A stretch of DNA of 37,152 nucleotides from Prosthecobacter debontii. Its GTDB lineage: Bacteria; Verrucomicrobiota; Verrucomicrobiia; Chthoniobacterales; Chthoniobacteraceae. The notes beneath the pieces were generated by a model. The model did no database searches. It saw only the letters and a list, made by a program, of their open reading frames with translations, and was not told the origin of the DNA. Both the position numbers and the translations under genes were made by a program. The stretch covers positions 1 through 37,152 of the forward strand of contig CAMAUI010000038.1 in NCBI GenBank assembly GCA_945861385.1. The letters are read 5' to 3'. Of the stretch, positions 8,373-15,930 are shown piece by piece (the first letter of the stretch is position 1; each line of letters starts with the position of its first letter).

Positions 8373-9113
8373 ATGCAAATCGTCCCTAACGACTTCCAAG
8401 ATCAGTTTGTCCGCGGTCTCGTCCACCGCATGAACAACATCCTCTCACTGTTCCACGGTTACCTTGGGCTGCTTATGGACGAGCAAAAACTCGACCCGGT
8501 CGCTCGGGAGGGGCTGAACAAGATCAAGGATGGAGCGCGCGCCGCGAGCGATTTGATGGACCGGACCAATGCGCTCGTGCGCCCCGTCTCGGCGATCTGG
8601 CGCGAGGTGAATGTCTGCGACCTGCTCTGCCAGCTCCGCCCCACGTTTGAGAGTTTTTGCCCGGCGAAGGTGAAAATCCACGTGGATTGCGCGGACAATC
8701 TCCCGCTTGTCTGGGCGGATCCGGCGCGTGTGCGGATCGCACTTTCGGAGCTTGTCCAAAACGCGTGCGAGTTCGCGAAATCGCGCGTGACCATCAGCGT
8801 CCGTGCGAATGCGGGCCGCGTGCAGGGTGAGCTTTTCAATTCCTCGGCGGAGCAGCCGGAGCACTGGCTCACCATCGGCATCACGGATGACGGCGCAGGC
8901 ATTCCGATCGAGGATGGCGGCCGGATTTACCATCCGTTTTTCACGACGAAACGGACGAAGAGTGCCACCGGCCTCGGCCTGACTGTGGCGATGGGTTGCG
9001 CGCAGCAACTCAATGGGACGCTCGTTCACCGGAGCCGCAAGGGGGAGACGACGTTCGAGTTTACGCTGCCTTCGCGCCTGGAGCAGCAGAACGCGAAGCC
9101 CGCCGTGGCCTGA
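8373..9113 (+). CDS. Soluble histidine kinase-like protein without sensor domain
   Basis: Protein of 246 aa made only of a dimerisation/phosphoacceptor region and a HATPase_c domain. The H-box-like segment is RGLVHRMNNILSLFHGYLGL, with candidate His18. The N-box is SELVQNACEFA (Asn130), G1 is DDGAGIP at 172-178, the F-box is YHPFFTTKR and G2 is ATGLGLTVA near 198-206. There is no transmembrane segment, PAS, GAF or receiver domain. It would be cytoplasmic and take its signal from a partner protein. No response regulator is adjacent. Its last 53 bp overlap, tail to tail, the end of the DNA glycosylase gene on the other strand. Confidence 0.88.
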   Translation: MQIVPNDFQDQFVRGLVHRMNNILSLFHGYLGLLMDEQKLDPVAREGLNKIKDGARAASDLMDRTNALVRPVSAIWREVNVCDLLCQLRPTFESFCPAKVKIHVDCADNLPLVWADPARVRIALSELVQNACEFAKSRVTISVRANAGRVQGELFNSSAEQPEHWLTIGITDDGAGIPIEDGGRIYHPFFTTKRTKSATGLGLTVAMGCAQQLNGTLVHRSRKGETTFEFTLPSRLEQQNAKPAVA

Positions 9114-9978
9114 GCGCGGGCCTGCCGCCGCGGGGCCATGTGGTGCGTGCGTGGTGGAAGAGGTATTGCTGTGCGTAACCGCCGAACGGGCCGAAGTACC
9201 CCGCGCCGAATTCGCGCAGCCGTTTTGCCGTCACGCGGCGTTTGCCGGCGAAGTAGAGGGTCCGCAGAATGCGCTCGATCCATACATCAATAGGGAAGGA
9301 CGTGAGCCGGCCGAAGCCGAAGAGGAGCGCGCAGTGGGCGACTTTCGGCCCCACGCCCGCGAGGCGGAGGAGTGCGGCGTGGGCGGCGGCATCATCGAGC
9401 TTCGCGACCTCCGCGAGATCGAATGTGCCGCTGGCCACTGCCCGTGCGGTGGCGAGCAGGTGCCTGGCGCGGTAGCCGAGCGCGCATGCCCGCAGGTCGC
9501 GCTCATCGAGGGCGGCGATCACGGCGGGCTCGGGATAGGCGTGGAGAGTTCCGAAGTCGCACTCGATTCTCGCGCCGTATCGCTCGCGCAGCATGTGCGA
9601 GATCTGCGCGATGTGGATGACCGATTTTTGTGCGCTGGTGATGAAGGTGGCGATGCATTCCCACCATGGCTGGCGGACGATGCGGAGTCCGCGGCATGCG
9701 TCGAGCGCGGCAGCCATCGCCGGGTCGCGCGGGAATGAGGCGTAGATTTCATCCAGGGGATGATCGAGCGCGAAGTAGTGCGCCGCTTTTCCGGGCGCGA
9801 TGCCGCGGACGGTCAATTCACGGCCGTGCTGCTCGACGCGGCACGGGGCTCCACCGATTGCACCAAGCCATGCGTCGCCCTCGCGCCGCCAGTGGAAGAC
9901 CTGGCCGCAGGTGAGCGTGAGTTCGAGATCGAACTCGCCCGTAAAAGGCAGGGTGGCCGCCGCGGACGGCGCGCTCAT
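9061..9978 (-). CDS. 8-oxoguanine DNA glycosylase/AP lyase (OGG1-like)
   Basis: Base-excision repair enzyme of 305 aa that removes 8-oxoguanine from DNA. An OGG_N-type domain starts with LTCGQVFHWRR (23-32), followed by the HhH-GPD fold with FITSAQKSVIHIAQI (112-126). The hairpin LAGVGPKVAHC carries the candidate Schiff-base lysine Lys212, and FPIDVWIERIL carries the catalytic Asp231; these match Lys249/Asp268 of human OGG1. The C-terminal tail is Arg/Ala-rich. The ATG overlaps the stop of rex in the sequence ATGA, so translation is probably coupled. The 3' end overlaps the convergent kinase gene by 53 bp. The frame is open far upstream, but only this start fits the domain. Confidence 0.93.
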   Translation of the reverse strand: MSAPSAAATLPFTGEFDLELTLTCGQVFHWRREGDAWLGAIGGAPCRVEQHGRELTVRGIAPGKAAHYFALDHPLDEIYASFPRDPAMAAALDACRGLRIVRQPWWECIATFITSAQKSVIHIAQISHMLRERYGARIECDFGTLHAYPEPAVIAALDERDLRACALGYRARHLLATARAVASGTFDLAEVAKLDDAAAHAALLRLAGVGPKVAHCALLFGFGRLTSFPIDVWIERILRTLYFAGKRRVTAKRLREFGAGYFGPFGGYAQQYLFHHARTTWPRGGRPALRPRRASRSAAPGAKAA

Positions 9979-10595
9979 TTTACGAAGTAGCTGAGGTTCT
10001 CGAGCTCGATGGCGAGGTCCACGTTGTTCACGACGACGCGATCCGGCACCTGAAGTACGGCGGGGGCAAAGTTCAGGATGGCCTGGACGCCCGCGCTGAT
10101 GATGCGGTTGGCGATCTCCTGTGCGGCGGTCGCAGGCACGGTGAGGATGGCGAGCTTCACCCCGCGCTCGGCGATGAACGCTTCGAGCTTCTCCATGCTC
10201 AAGACCGGCACGCGGACGCCGCCCGCGCGCATACGGCCCGGCTCGGCGTCGAAAGCAGCGACTACCTCGAAGCCTTCGCGCGCGAATCCGCTGTAGCGCA
10301 GGAGCGCTGTGCCGAGCTGACCCGCGCCGATCAGGATGACGGGCTGTAATTTTGCCACGCCGAGGACTTCGGTGATCGCTTTGCCGAGGGCCTCGACGTT
10401 GTAGCCCAGCCCGCGAGTACCCCACTGGCCGAAATAGGTGAGATCCTTCCGAAGCTGTGTGGGCTTCACGCCTGCCGCTGTCGCGAGGGCTTCCGAGCTG
10501 ACAGTCGCGATGCCATTTTCGCGGAGGCGCTGGAGCGCCCGGTTGTAAAGCGAGAGGCGGTAGATCGTTTTTCGCGGGATGTCGGCTTTTTGCAC
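9975..10595 (-). CDS. rex: Redox-sensing transcriptional repressor Rex
   Basis: Rex dimers bind DNA when NADH/NAD+ is low and leave it when NADH rises. The protein has 206 aa from a GTG at 10595. A winged-helix domain spans about 1-80 and includes the recognition segment QLRKDLTYFGQWGTRGLGY (48-65). A Rossmann domain starts with LIGAGQLGTALL (88-99), followed by AAFDAEPGR and the C-terminal swapped helix VDLAIELENLSYFV. The open frame extends 37 codons upstream but shows no family similarity there; GTG-QKADIPRKTIYRL fits Rex starts. A TTGTGAAAT, a half of a Rex operator, lies just upstream (10599-10607), so autoregulation is possible. The stop overlaps the glycosylase start. Confidence 0.95.
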   Translation of the reverse strand: MQKADIPRKTIYRLSLYNRALQRLRENGIATVSSEALATAAGVKPTQLRKDLTYFGQWGTRGLGYNVEALGKAITEVLGVAKLQPVILIGAGQLGTALLRYSGFAREGFEVVAAFDAEPGRMRAGGVRVPVLSMEKLEAFIAERGVKLAILTVPATAAQEIANRIISAGVQAILNFAPAVLQVPDRVVVNNVDLAIELENLSYFVK

Positions 10596-10732
10596 AGATT
10601 GTGAAATGGGACGTGAAAATGCGGTCGGTGGCGGGCGGAGGTAGCGAGGAGCGTGCAGTGCTGGCGAGGGAAAAAGCGGCTGCCTTCCACTTTTTTCCAA
10701 CCGCATTTTTCGCTGGCTGGGCTTGGCGATGC

Positions 10733-11344
10733 CTACCCGGCGCCCCGGGGGTTGCTCGCGATTGGAATGGCCCGGCTGCAGGGTGCCCTGGTGGCGAAGG
10801 GGAGGTTACTGCTGCTCCACGGGCGCGCGGTAAATCCGCCGGCGCGATGCCACCGCTGAGAAGTGTGGAAGAGATCGCGGAATGGGCGGGGTGTGCTGCG
10901 CGGCACGAAAGCGGCGACACTCGGGACGGACTCGATGCCCGCGGGCTCCGGCAGCGGGAGCGTCGGCCAGACGATCTCGAGGATCCGATTCATCAGTGCT
11001 GAAGTGATGTCCCGCAGCGGGTCTTCGGAGCGCAGCGTGTCAGCCAGCGCTTGGGCGTCAGGCCCGGCAAGATAGCTCGCTGCGGCCTGGATTTCAAAAT
11101 CGCCGGGCTCCCAGCACGGCATGGTGCCGGCATCCTCGATGCCCGCTTGCATCCTTTCAAAAAAACCGCGTCCGGCGTGCCCGCGCCAGGCGTCGCGGAT
11201 CGCGTGGTCGCGGAGCATGGCGGGGAGCAGCGGCAGCAGGATTTCCGTGTGCAGTTCGTCCGGGGGCAGAGCGAGCGCGCCGGGGTTCGCGATGATCGCG
11301 GCGCTCTCGTCGAGCAGCCGGCTGAAAATTTCGGAATGCGTCAC
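10733..11344 (-). CDS. Hypothetical protein upstream of rex
   Basis: 203 aa from a GTG; family not recognised. The N-terminal 130 residues look like a globular helical protein (SEIFSRLLDESAAIIANP, LPLLPAMLRDHAIRDAW, SALMNRILEIVWPTLPLPEP). The last 60 residues are rich in Pro, Ser and Arg and may be disordered or miscalled. No signal peptide or membrane segment. It is divergent from xylB (116 bp apart) and ends 137 bp before rex on the same strand. Co-transcription with rex is possible, but no function is implied. Confidence 0.55.
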   Translation of the reverse strand: MTHSEIFSRLLDESAAIIANPGALALPPDELHTEILLPLLPAMLRDHAIRDAWRGHAGRGFFERMQAGIEDAGTMPCWEPGDFEIQAAASYLAGPDAQALADTLRSEDPLRDITSALMNRILEIVWPTLPLPEPAGIESVPSVAAFVPRSTPRPFRDLFHTSQRWHRAGGFTARPWSSSNLPFATRAPCSRAIPIASNPRGAG

Positions 11345-11460
11345 GATGAATGTTCAGCCCGCACCGGAACGTGCCGGGACGCGCGGGGCAAGCGTGGAAT
11401 GGGGTATGAAAAAAATGGGTTGAGAAATGTGCGGCCGCCCGCGCAGTCTCGCCGCCGCCT

Positions 11461-12960
11461 ATGATTACTCTCGGCATTGACAGCGGAACCCAGAGCACGA
11501 AGTGCATCGCACTGGATCTCGACAACGGAAAGATCGTCGCGAGCGCCTCGCAAGCCTACGGGCTCATCGAGGGACTCCCGCCGGGCCACATGGAGCAGGA
11601 TCCCGCGGCATGGATTGCCGCCGTGGACGCCACGGTGCGGGCGTGCATCCAGCAACTCGCGAAAAAGAAGGATCGCATCCGCGCGATCGGTGTAAGCGGG
11701 CAGCAGCACGGATTTGTGCCGCTGAACAAAAAGAACGAGGTCATCCGCCCTGCGAAGCTCTGGTGTGACACCTCGACTGCCTCCCAATGCCGGGAATTCG
11801 AGGCGGAATTCGGGGGCGTGGACGGGCTGATCAAGCTCACAGGCAACTCGCTGCCGCCGGGATTCACCGCCTCGAAGATTCTGTGGCTCAAGCAGAATGA
11901 GCCGCAAAATTTCAAGGCTCTCCGCGCGATCCTGCTTCCTCACGATTACATCAATTTCTTCCTCACCGGCGAAAAGTGCATGGAGTATGGGGACGCCAGC
12001 GGGACCGGCATTCTCGATGTGCGCACCAAGGAATGGTGCCGCCCGCTGATCGAGTTCATTGACCCAGACATCGAGGAGTGCCTGCCCACGCCCGCCAGCA
12101 GCCGCCGTGCGATCGGACTGCTCACTGATGCGCTGAGGGAGGAATGGGGGCTGGCAAAGAGCCCCGTGGTTTCCGCCGGCGGGGGTGATAACATGATGGG
12201 CGCGATCGGCACCGGGAATGTGCAGGCCGGCGTGGTCACCGCGAGCCTTGGCACGAGCGGGACGCTCTACGCATTCAGCGGGGAGCCTGTCGTGGATCCC
12301 GATGGCGAGGTCGCCGCGTTCTGTGACAGCACGGACCGCTGGCTGCCGCTGGTTTGCACGATGAACGTCACCGTCGCCACCGAGCAGGTTCGCAACATGT
12401 TCAACTGGTCGCACGAAGAACTCGAAAAGCGCATCGCAGAAACACCGGCGGGCGCGGGCGGGCTGGTCTTCCTCCCGTATTTGAATGGTGAGCGCACGCC
12501 GAACCTGCCGGGCGGCACCGGCGTTTTTCACGGCCTCACCACGGAGAACATGCACCCCAGCCACATGGCTCGCGCGACGATGGAGGGCGTGACGCTCGGC
12601 CTCGCGTACGGGCTGAATCGTTTTCGCCAACTGGGAATCCAGCCCACCGAAATCCGGCTCACCGGAGGCGGCAGCAAGAGCGGCATCTGGCGTCAGATTT
12701 GCGCGGACATCTTCGGTGTGCCGACAGTCTGCCTGCGCAGTGCCGAGGGTGCCGCGCTTGGTGCGGCGCTCCAGGCCGCCTACGCCTGCTCTGCCGCCGA
12801 GGGGAAGCCTGTCCGTTTCCGGGATCTTGCCGAAAAATATGTCACGCTCGATGAAGGCACACGTTGCGATCCTGACGCGGATCACGGGGGGATTTATACC
12901 AAGCTGCTAACCCGCCAGAGCGATCTTACCACGCGCCTCCATGCCGCAGGCTACTTGTAA
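11461..12960 (+). CDS. xylB: Xylulokinase
   Basis: FGGY-family kinase of 499 aa that phosphorylates D-xylulose to D-xylulose 5-phosphate for the pentose phosphate pathway. The N-terminal phosphate loop is GIDSGTQSTK (5-14). GVSGQQHGFVPL (77-88) and LPHDYINFFLTG (159-170) are typical of XylB. The catalytic Asp243 lies in SAGGGDNMMGAIGTG. The second FGGY half has LTGGGSKSGIWRQICAD and AEGAALGAALQAA. Length equals that of the family. It is monocistronic here: no xylose isomerase or transporter is adjacent, and the polyprenyl synthase downstream is 112 bp away with its own putative promoter. Confidence 0.96.
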   Translation: MITLGIDSGTQSTKCIALDLDNGKIVASASQAYGLIEGLPPGHMEQDPAAWIAAVDATVRACIQQLAKKKDRIRAIGVSGQQHGFVPLNKKNEVIRPAKLWCDTSTASQCREFEAEFGGVDGLIKLTGNSLPPGFTASKILWLKQNEPQNFKALRAILLPHDYINFFLTGEKCMEYGDASGTGILDVRTKEWCRPLIEFIDPDIEECLPTPASSRRAIGLLTDALREEWGLAKSPVVSAGGGDNMMGAIGTGNVQAGVVTASLGTSGTLYAFSGEPVVDPDGEVAAFCDSTDRWLPLVCTMNVTVATEQVRNMFNWSHEELEKRIAETPAGAGGLVFLPYLNGERTPNLPGGTGVFHGLTTENMHPSHMARATMEGVTLGLAYGLNRFRQLGIQPTEIRLTGGGSKSGIWRQICADIFGVPTVCLRSAEGAALGAALQAAYACSAAEGKPVRFRDLAEKYVTLDEGTRCDPDADHGGIYTKLLTRQSDLTTRLHAAGYL

Positions 12961-13037
12961 CCAGAGGCGAAGTCCAAGATGCGGGAACAGGCCCGAGGTG
13001 CCGCGGAAAGACTCGCTTCGGCCATGTCGTCGCCGTG

Positions 13038-13066
13038 TTGACTTCGAGAAAACCCGTTTGTAGCCT
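13038..13066 (+). promoter_or_regulatory. Putative promoter giving a leaderless mRNA
   Basis: TTGACT at 13038-13043 and TAGCCT at 13061-13066 are spaced by 17 bp. A start site 7 bp after the -10 would fall on the GTG start codon at 13073. There is no Shine-Dalgarno sequence. The -35 is good and the -10 is weak. Confidence 0.4.
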
Positions 13067-13072
13067 GCGCTT

Positions 13073-14113
13073 GTGAAAACTTTCACAAAGTCCGAAGCCG
13101 CCCGCGAAAATGTCGCCCCCGCATTGGATAAAGTCGTCGCTCTCAAGCACACTTTCGAACTCATCAACTCCCAACTCTACGCCGTCGAGGAACGCATCCG
13201 GGCGCAGGCTCGTGCGTTTGATGAAGCCGTCGAGGGCTATGTCGCTTATTCGATCGAGAGCAACGGCAAGCGGCTCCGCCCTGCGCTCGCCCTGCTCGCC
13301 GGCGGCGCCACGGGCAACATCGGCACCGAGCACCTTGACCTCGCGGTGGTTGTCGAACTCATCCACGCCGCCACGCTTGTCCACGACGATGTGCTCGATG
13401 GCGCCGACACCCGCCGGGGACGGCCGACTCCGAACGCGAAATGGGGCAACGCCATGAGCGTGCTCCTTGGCGACTGCCTCTTCGCGCATTCGCTCAAGCT
13501 CGCGAGCGGATTCCGCAGCCCGGAGATGATGCGGCGCATGGCCGAGGCGGCCAGCGAGGTCTGCAGCGGCGAAATCATCCAGACCCAGCGCCGTTTCGAC
13601 CTCAGCCTTTCCGTCCCGGACTACTACCGCATCATCGAGATGAAAACCGGCGCGCTCTTCGCCGTCGCGACGGAGCTTGGTGCATTCCTCAATGAAGCTG
13701 CGCCGGACGTGATCAGCGCGCTTCGCACCTTTGGCCTCCGACTCGGAACCGCGTATCAAATTTACGACGACGTCATGGATCTCGCTGGCGATGAAAACAA
13801 GGCCGGCAAAACGCTCGGCAGCGACCTCCGCAAAGGAAAGCTCACGCTCCCGATCCTCTATCTTCTCCAGAACAGCGAACCCGCCGATCGCGGCGGAATC
13901 TGCGACACCATCCTCAGCGGCGACGACGCCCAGGTCGCGGGACTTGTCAGGAAGGCCATCGAAACCGGCGCAATTAAGAACGCTGTCGCCACTGGTCGCC
14001 GAATGAACCGCGAGGCGCAGGCGCAACTGGCGTTTGTCCCCCCCGGGCGCCACCGAGATGCGCTCGAAGGCATCGTGAGCACGCTCGACGGGATGATCGG
14101 GCAATTTGCATAG
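13073..14113 (+). CDS. Polyprenyl (long-chain trans-isoprenyl) diphosphate synthase
   Basis: 346 aa. It adds isopentenyl diphosphate units to an allylic primer to form the polyprenyl side chain of menaquinone or ubiquinone. GKRLRPALALLAGG is at 65-78. The first Asp-rich motif is LVHDDVLDGADTRRG with DDVLD at 105-109; the second is YDDVMDLAGDE with DDVMD at 232-236. KAGKTLGSDLRKGKLTLP follows. The two residues before the first DDxxD are small or hydrophobic rather than bulky aromatic, which favours long products (octaprenyl-like), but chain length cannot be fixed from sequence. It starts with GTG and probably with a leaderless transcript. An extra about 30 residues at the N-terminus is common in the group. 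Confidence 0.93.
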   Translation: MKTFTKSEAARENVAPALDKVVALKHTFELINSQLYAVEERIRAQARAFDEAVEGYVAYSIESNGKRLRPALALLAGGATGNIGTEHLDLAVVVELIHAATLVHDDVLDGADTRRGRPTPNAKWGNAMSVLLGDCLFAHSLKLASGFRSPEMMRRMAEAASEVCSGEIIQTQRRFDLSLSVPDYYRIIEMKTGALFAVATELGAFLNEAAPDVISALRTFGLRLGTAYQIYDDVMDLAGDENKAGKTLGSDLRKGKLTLPILYLLQNSEPADRGGICDTILSGDDAQVAGLVRKAIETGAIKNAVATGRRMNREAQAQLAFVPPGRHRDALEGIVSTLDGMIGQFA

Positions 14114-14290
14114 GGTGTTCCTGCCGCTTGGATGGATCGGGCGTGTAAAATGACGCCGGATTGCGGTTGCGCGGCATGCCGGAGGCGGCATGGGACGCAA
14201 AAAATCGAGGTGTTTTTTTATCGCGCACCGGCTGATAGCTCCCGGAAACCTCGAGATACAGCTACTTTTGCCGATAGGCGAATTTATCAA

Positions 14291-14310
14291 AAAAAAATCC
14301 GGATTTTTTT
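14291..14310. terminator. Perfect palindrome A7-TCCGGA-T7, possible bidirectional terminator
   Basis: AAAAAAATCC (14291-14300) is immediately followed by its reverse complement GGATTTTTTT (14301-14310), with no loop. The stem is A/T-based except for TCCGGA, so as a terminator it would be weak but works on either strand between two convergent genes. A protein-binding site is an alternative. Confidence 0.4.
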
Positions 14311-14331
14311 CTTGGCAAAGATACGAACACG

Positions 14332-14405
14332 TATAATCTCAGCGTCGTTCTGGGGGGAACAGCGGCTCTCTGGTGCCATCGGCACCGGGGGGCCGCACTT
14401 TTTTT
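14332..14405 (+). ncRNA. Candidate small RNA ending at a strong intrinsic terminator
   Basis: A perfect TATAAT (14332-14337) lies 24 bp upstream of the GCGGC arm. TTGGCA at 14312-14317 gives a short 14-bp spacer. Two hairpins would follow: GTTC/GAAC (14347-14360, G-rich loop), and a 16-bp stem formed by 14362-14377 and 14381-14396 with a 3-nt ATC loop. In the large stem TCTCT pairs with GGGGG through alternating C-G and U-G pairs. After AC comes a T7 tract (14399-14405). The terminator is well supported; the existence of a short RNA of about 60 nt is inference. It could simply end readthrough from the synthase gene. Confidence 0.45.
14362..14405 (+). terminator. Strong intrinsic terminator, 16-bp stem
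   Basis: The stem is GCGGCTCTCTGGTGCC with GGCACCGGGGGGCCGC, all 16 positions paired (three as G-U), loop ATC, and a T7 tract two bases after the stem. It ends 19 bp before the stop of the opposite-strand nnr gene. Confidence 0.85.
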
Positions 14406-14424
14406 GCCCAGAAAAAACGGCTGA

Positions 14425-15921
14425 TCAAAAAGCACCGCCACGCAGATCGCGAATGGCGATCGGGAGGCAGCCGAGGGCGCGGGTGGCTGTGAGAGTTTCC
14501 GCGGTTTCGTCTTTGTGGCTGATGGCGACTTCAGCGGCGCGTCCGCACAACCAGGCGCCGAGGCGGGCCGCATCGAACGGGCGAACCCGCTGGCCGATGA
14601 GCGCGGCGATGACGCCTGTGAGCGTGTCGCCGCTGCCGCCTTTTGCGAGGGCGGGGGAGCCTGTGGTGTTCACGGTGAGCGGTTCGCCGGCTTTGCCGAT
14701 GCAAGTGCGGGCGCCTTTGAGGAGCAGCATGCAGCCGGGATGTGCTGCGGTGAAGTCGCGCACCACGTCGGATCGCGGGCGGGCGGATGATCCCGGTGCG
14801 AGGCGTTCCATTTCGCCAGGGTGAGGTGTGAGCACCCGCTCGGCAGGCGCGGAGTCAAGGACGTGCAGGCGCGGGGCGAGGCAGTTCAGCGCGTCAGCAT
14901 CCAGCACGGCGGGCACGGCGATTTCCCTCGCGAGGCGCTCGATGCTTCTCACGCGGGAGGAGCCGAGTCCGGGGCCGATTGCGAAGGCATCGTGCAGGCC
15001 GGTCATGGCGTCCTCCAGTTCATCCACGCATCGCACCATCACCTCCGCGGGAGCGAGCCGGGCGAGGGCGTCGTAGTAGTCCGGTGTAGCGTACAGCGTG
15101 GTGAGCCCGGCACCTGCGCGGATTGCGGCGCTTGCGCAGAGGATTGCCGCGCCGAGGAAGCCCGGCGAACCCGCGATGATTCCGAGATGGCCGTAGTCAC
15201 CCTTGTGTGAATCGAAGTCCCGGCGCGGGAGCAGGCCGCACAATGTTTCCGGCGTGTTGACCAGCAGGCTGCCTCCTTGCGGATTCCGCCGCGCGCTGAA
15301 TCCCCGCAGCGGAAGCACGCACAGCCTGCCTGTGTGGTTTGTGGCCGTATCGGCGACGAGGCCCGTCTTTGCAAAGCCGATCGCCAGGGTGAAATCCGCG
15401 ACGATACACGCGGGGTCGGGCTGGCCAGTGTCCGCGCTGAGGCCGGTCGGCAGATCGAGTGCGAAAACGAGCGCATTGGTCCTGCGACGGAGATCATTGA
15501 TGGAGCGGGTGATTGCCGCGAGCGGCGCACCGAGGGGACCCTCCGCCCCGATTCCGAGCAGGCCATCGAGCACCACGAGCCGGGGGCCTTGCGCCGTGGC
15601 GATCGCCGTGGGATCGGCGCGTGTGCATTCGGAAGCGGCCGCAAATTTCGTCCGAGGCTGCTGCCCCCATTCCCGTTCGCGGAAGGCTGGCACGAGCCTC
15701 ACATCCCAGCCCTGCGCCGCGAGGTGGCGCGCCGCGACGAGCGCATCCCCGCCATTGTTGCCCTTCCCGAAAACCGCGAGGCAGACGCCCGGCTCCGGGC
15801 AGAATTGCCGCACCGCGCGCGCGATCTCCAGGCCGGCTTGCTCCATCAGCGAATCCGCGGAGACGCCCGCCGCGATCGTCTCCGCCTCGAGCGCCTTCAT
15901 CTCTTCGCAGGTCAGGATCAT
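14425..15921 (-). CDS. nnr: Bifunctional NAD(P)HX epimerase / NAD(P)HX dehydratase
   Basis: 498 aa. It repairs hydrated NAD(P)H: the N-terminal YjeF_N domain (about 1-215) epimerises R/S-NAD(P)HX, and the C-terminal ribokinase-like domain (about 225-498) dehydrates S-NAD(P)HX with ADP. The N-domain shows MKALEAETIAAGVSADSLM, VFGKGNNGGDALVAARHL (50-67) and VLDGLLGIGAEGPL. The C-domain shows GSPGFLGAAILCASAAIRAGAG, AIGPGLGSS, VLDADALN, LTPHPGEMERL and the ATP-site motif GGSGDTLTGVIAALIG. Length matches the fused family. It begins 9 bp after the amidase stop, so the two form an operon. Confidence 0.96.
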   Translation of the reverse strand: MILTCEEMKALEAETIAAGVSADSLMEQAGLEIARAVRQFCPEPGVCLAVFGKGNNGGDALVAARHLAAQGWDVRLVPAFREREWGQQPRTKFAAASECTRADPTAIATAQGPRLVVLDGLLGIGAEGPLGAPLAAITRSINDLRRRTNALVFALDLPTGLSADTGQPDPACIVADFTLAIGFAKTGLVADTATNHTGRLCVLPLRGFSARRNPQGGSLLVNTPETLCGLLPRRDFDSHKGDYGHLGIIAGSPGFLGAAILCASAAIRAGAGLTTLYATPDYYDALARLAPAEVMVRCVDELEDAMTGLHDAFAIGPGLGSSRVRSIERLAREIAVPAVLDADALNCLAPRLHVLDSAPAERVLTPHPGEMERLAPGSSARPRSDVVRDFTAAHPGCMLLLKGARTCIGKAGEPLTVNTTGSPALAKGGSGDTLTGVIAALIGQRVRPFDAARLGAWLCGRAAEVAISHKDETAETLTATRALGCLPIAIRDLRGGAF

Positions 15922-15930
15922 GGCCGGCCT

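Larger units (their letters stand above)
14114..14424. other. AT-rich intergenic region with palindrome, promoter and hairpin
   Basis: 311 bp without a coding signal, strikingly AT-rich from about 14205 to 14340 compared with flanking genes. It holds a perfect 20-bp palindrome (14291-14310), a TATAAT box (14332-14337) and a strong hairpin with a T tract (14362-14405). These are listed separately. It separates the convergent polyprenyl synthase and nnr genes. Confidence 0.7.

Noticed and set aside
10599..10620. Full Rex operator before rex
   Set aside because: Only the left half TTGTGAAAT is present; the expected TTCACAA right half is missing, and the second GTGAAAA is a direct rather than an inverted copy.
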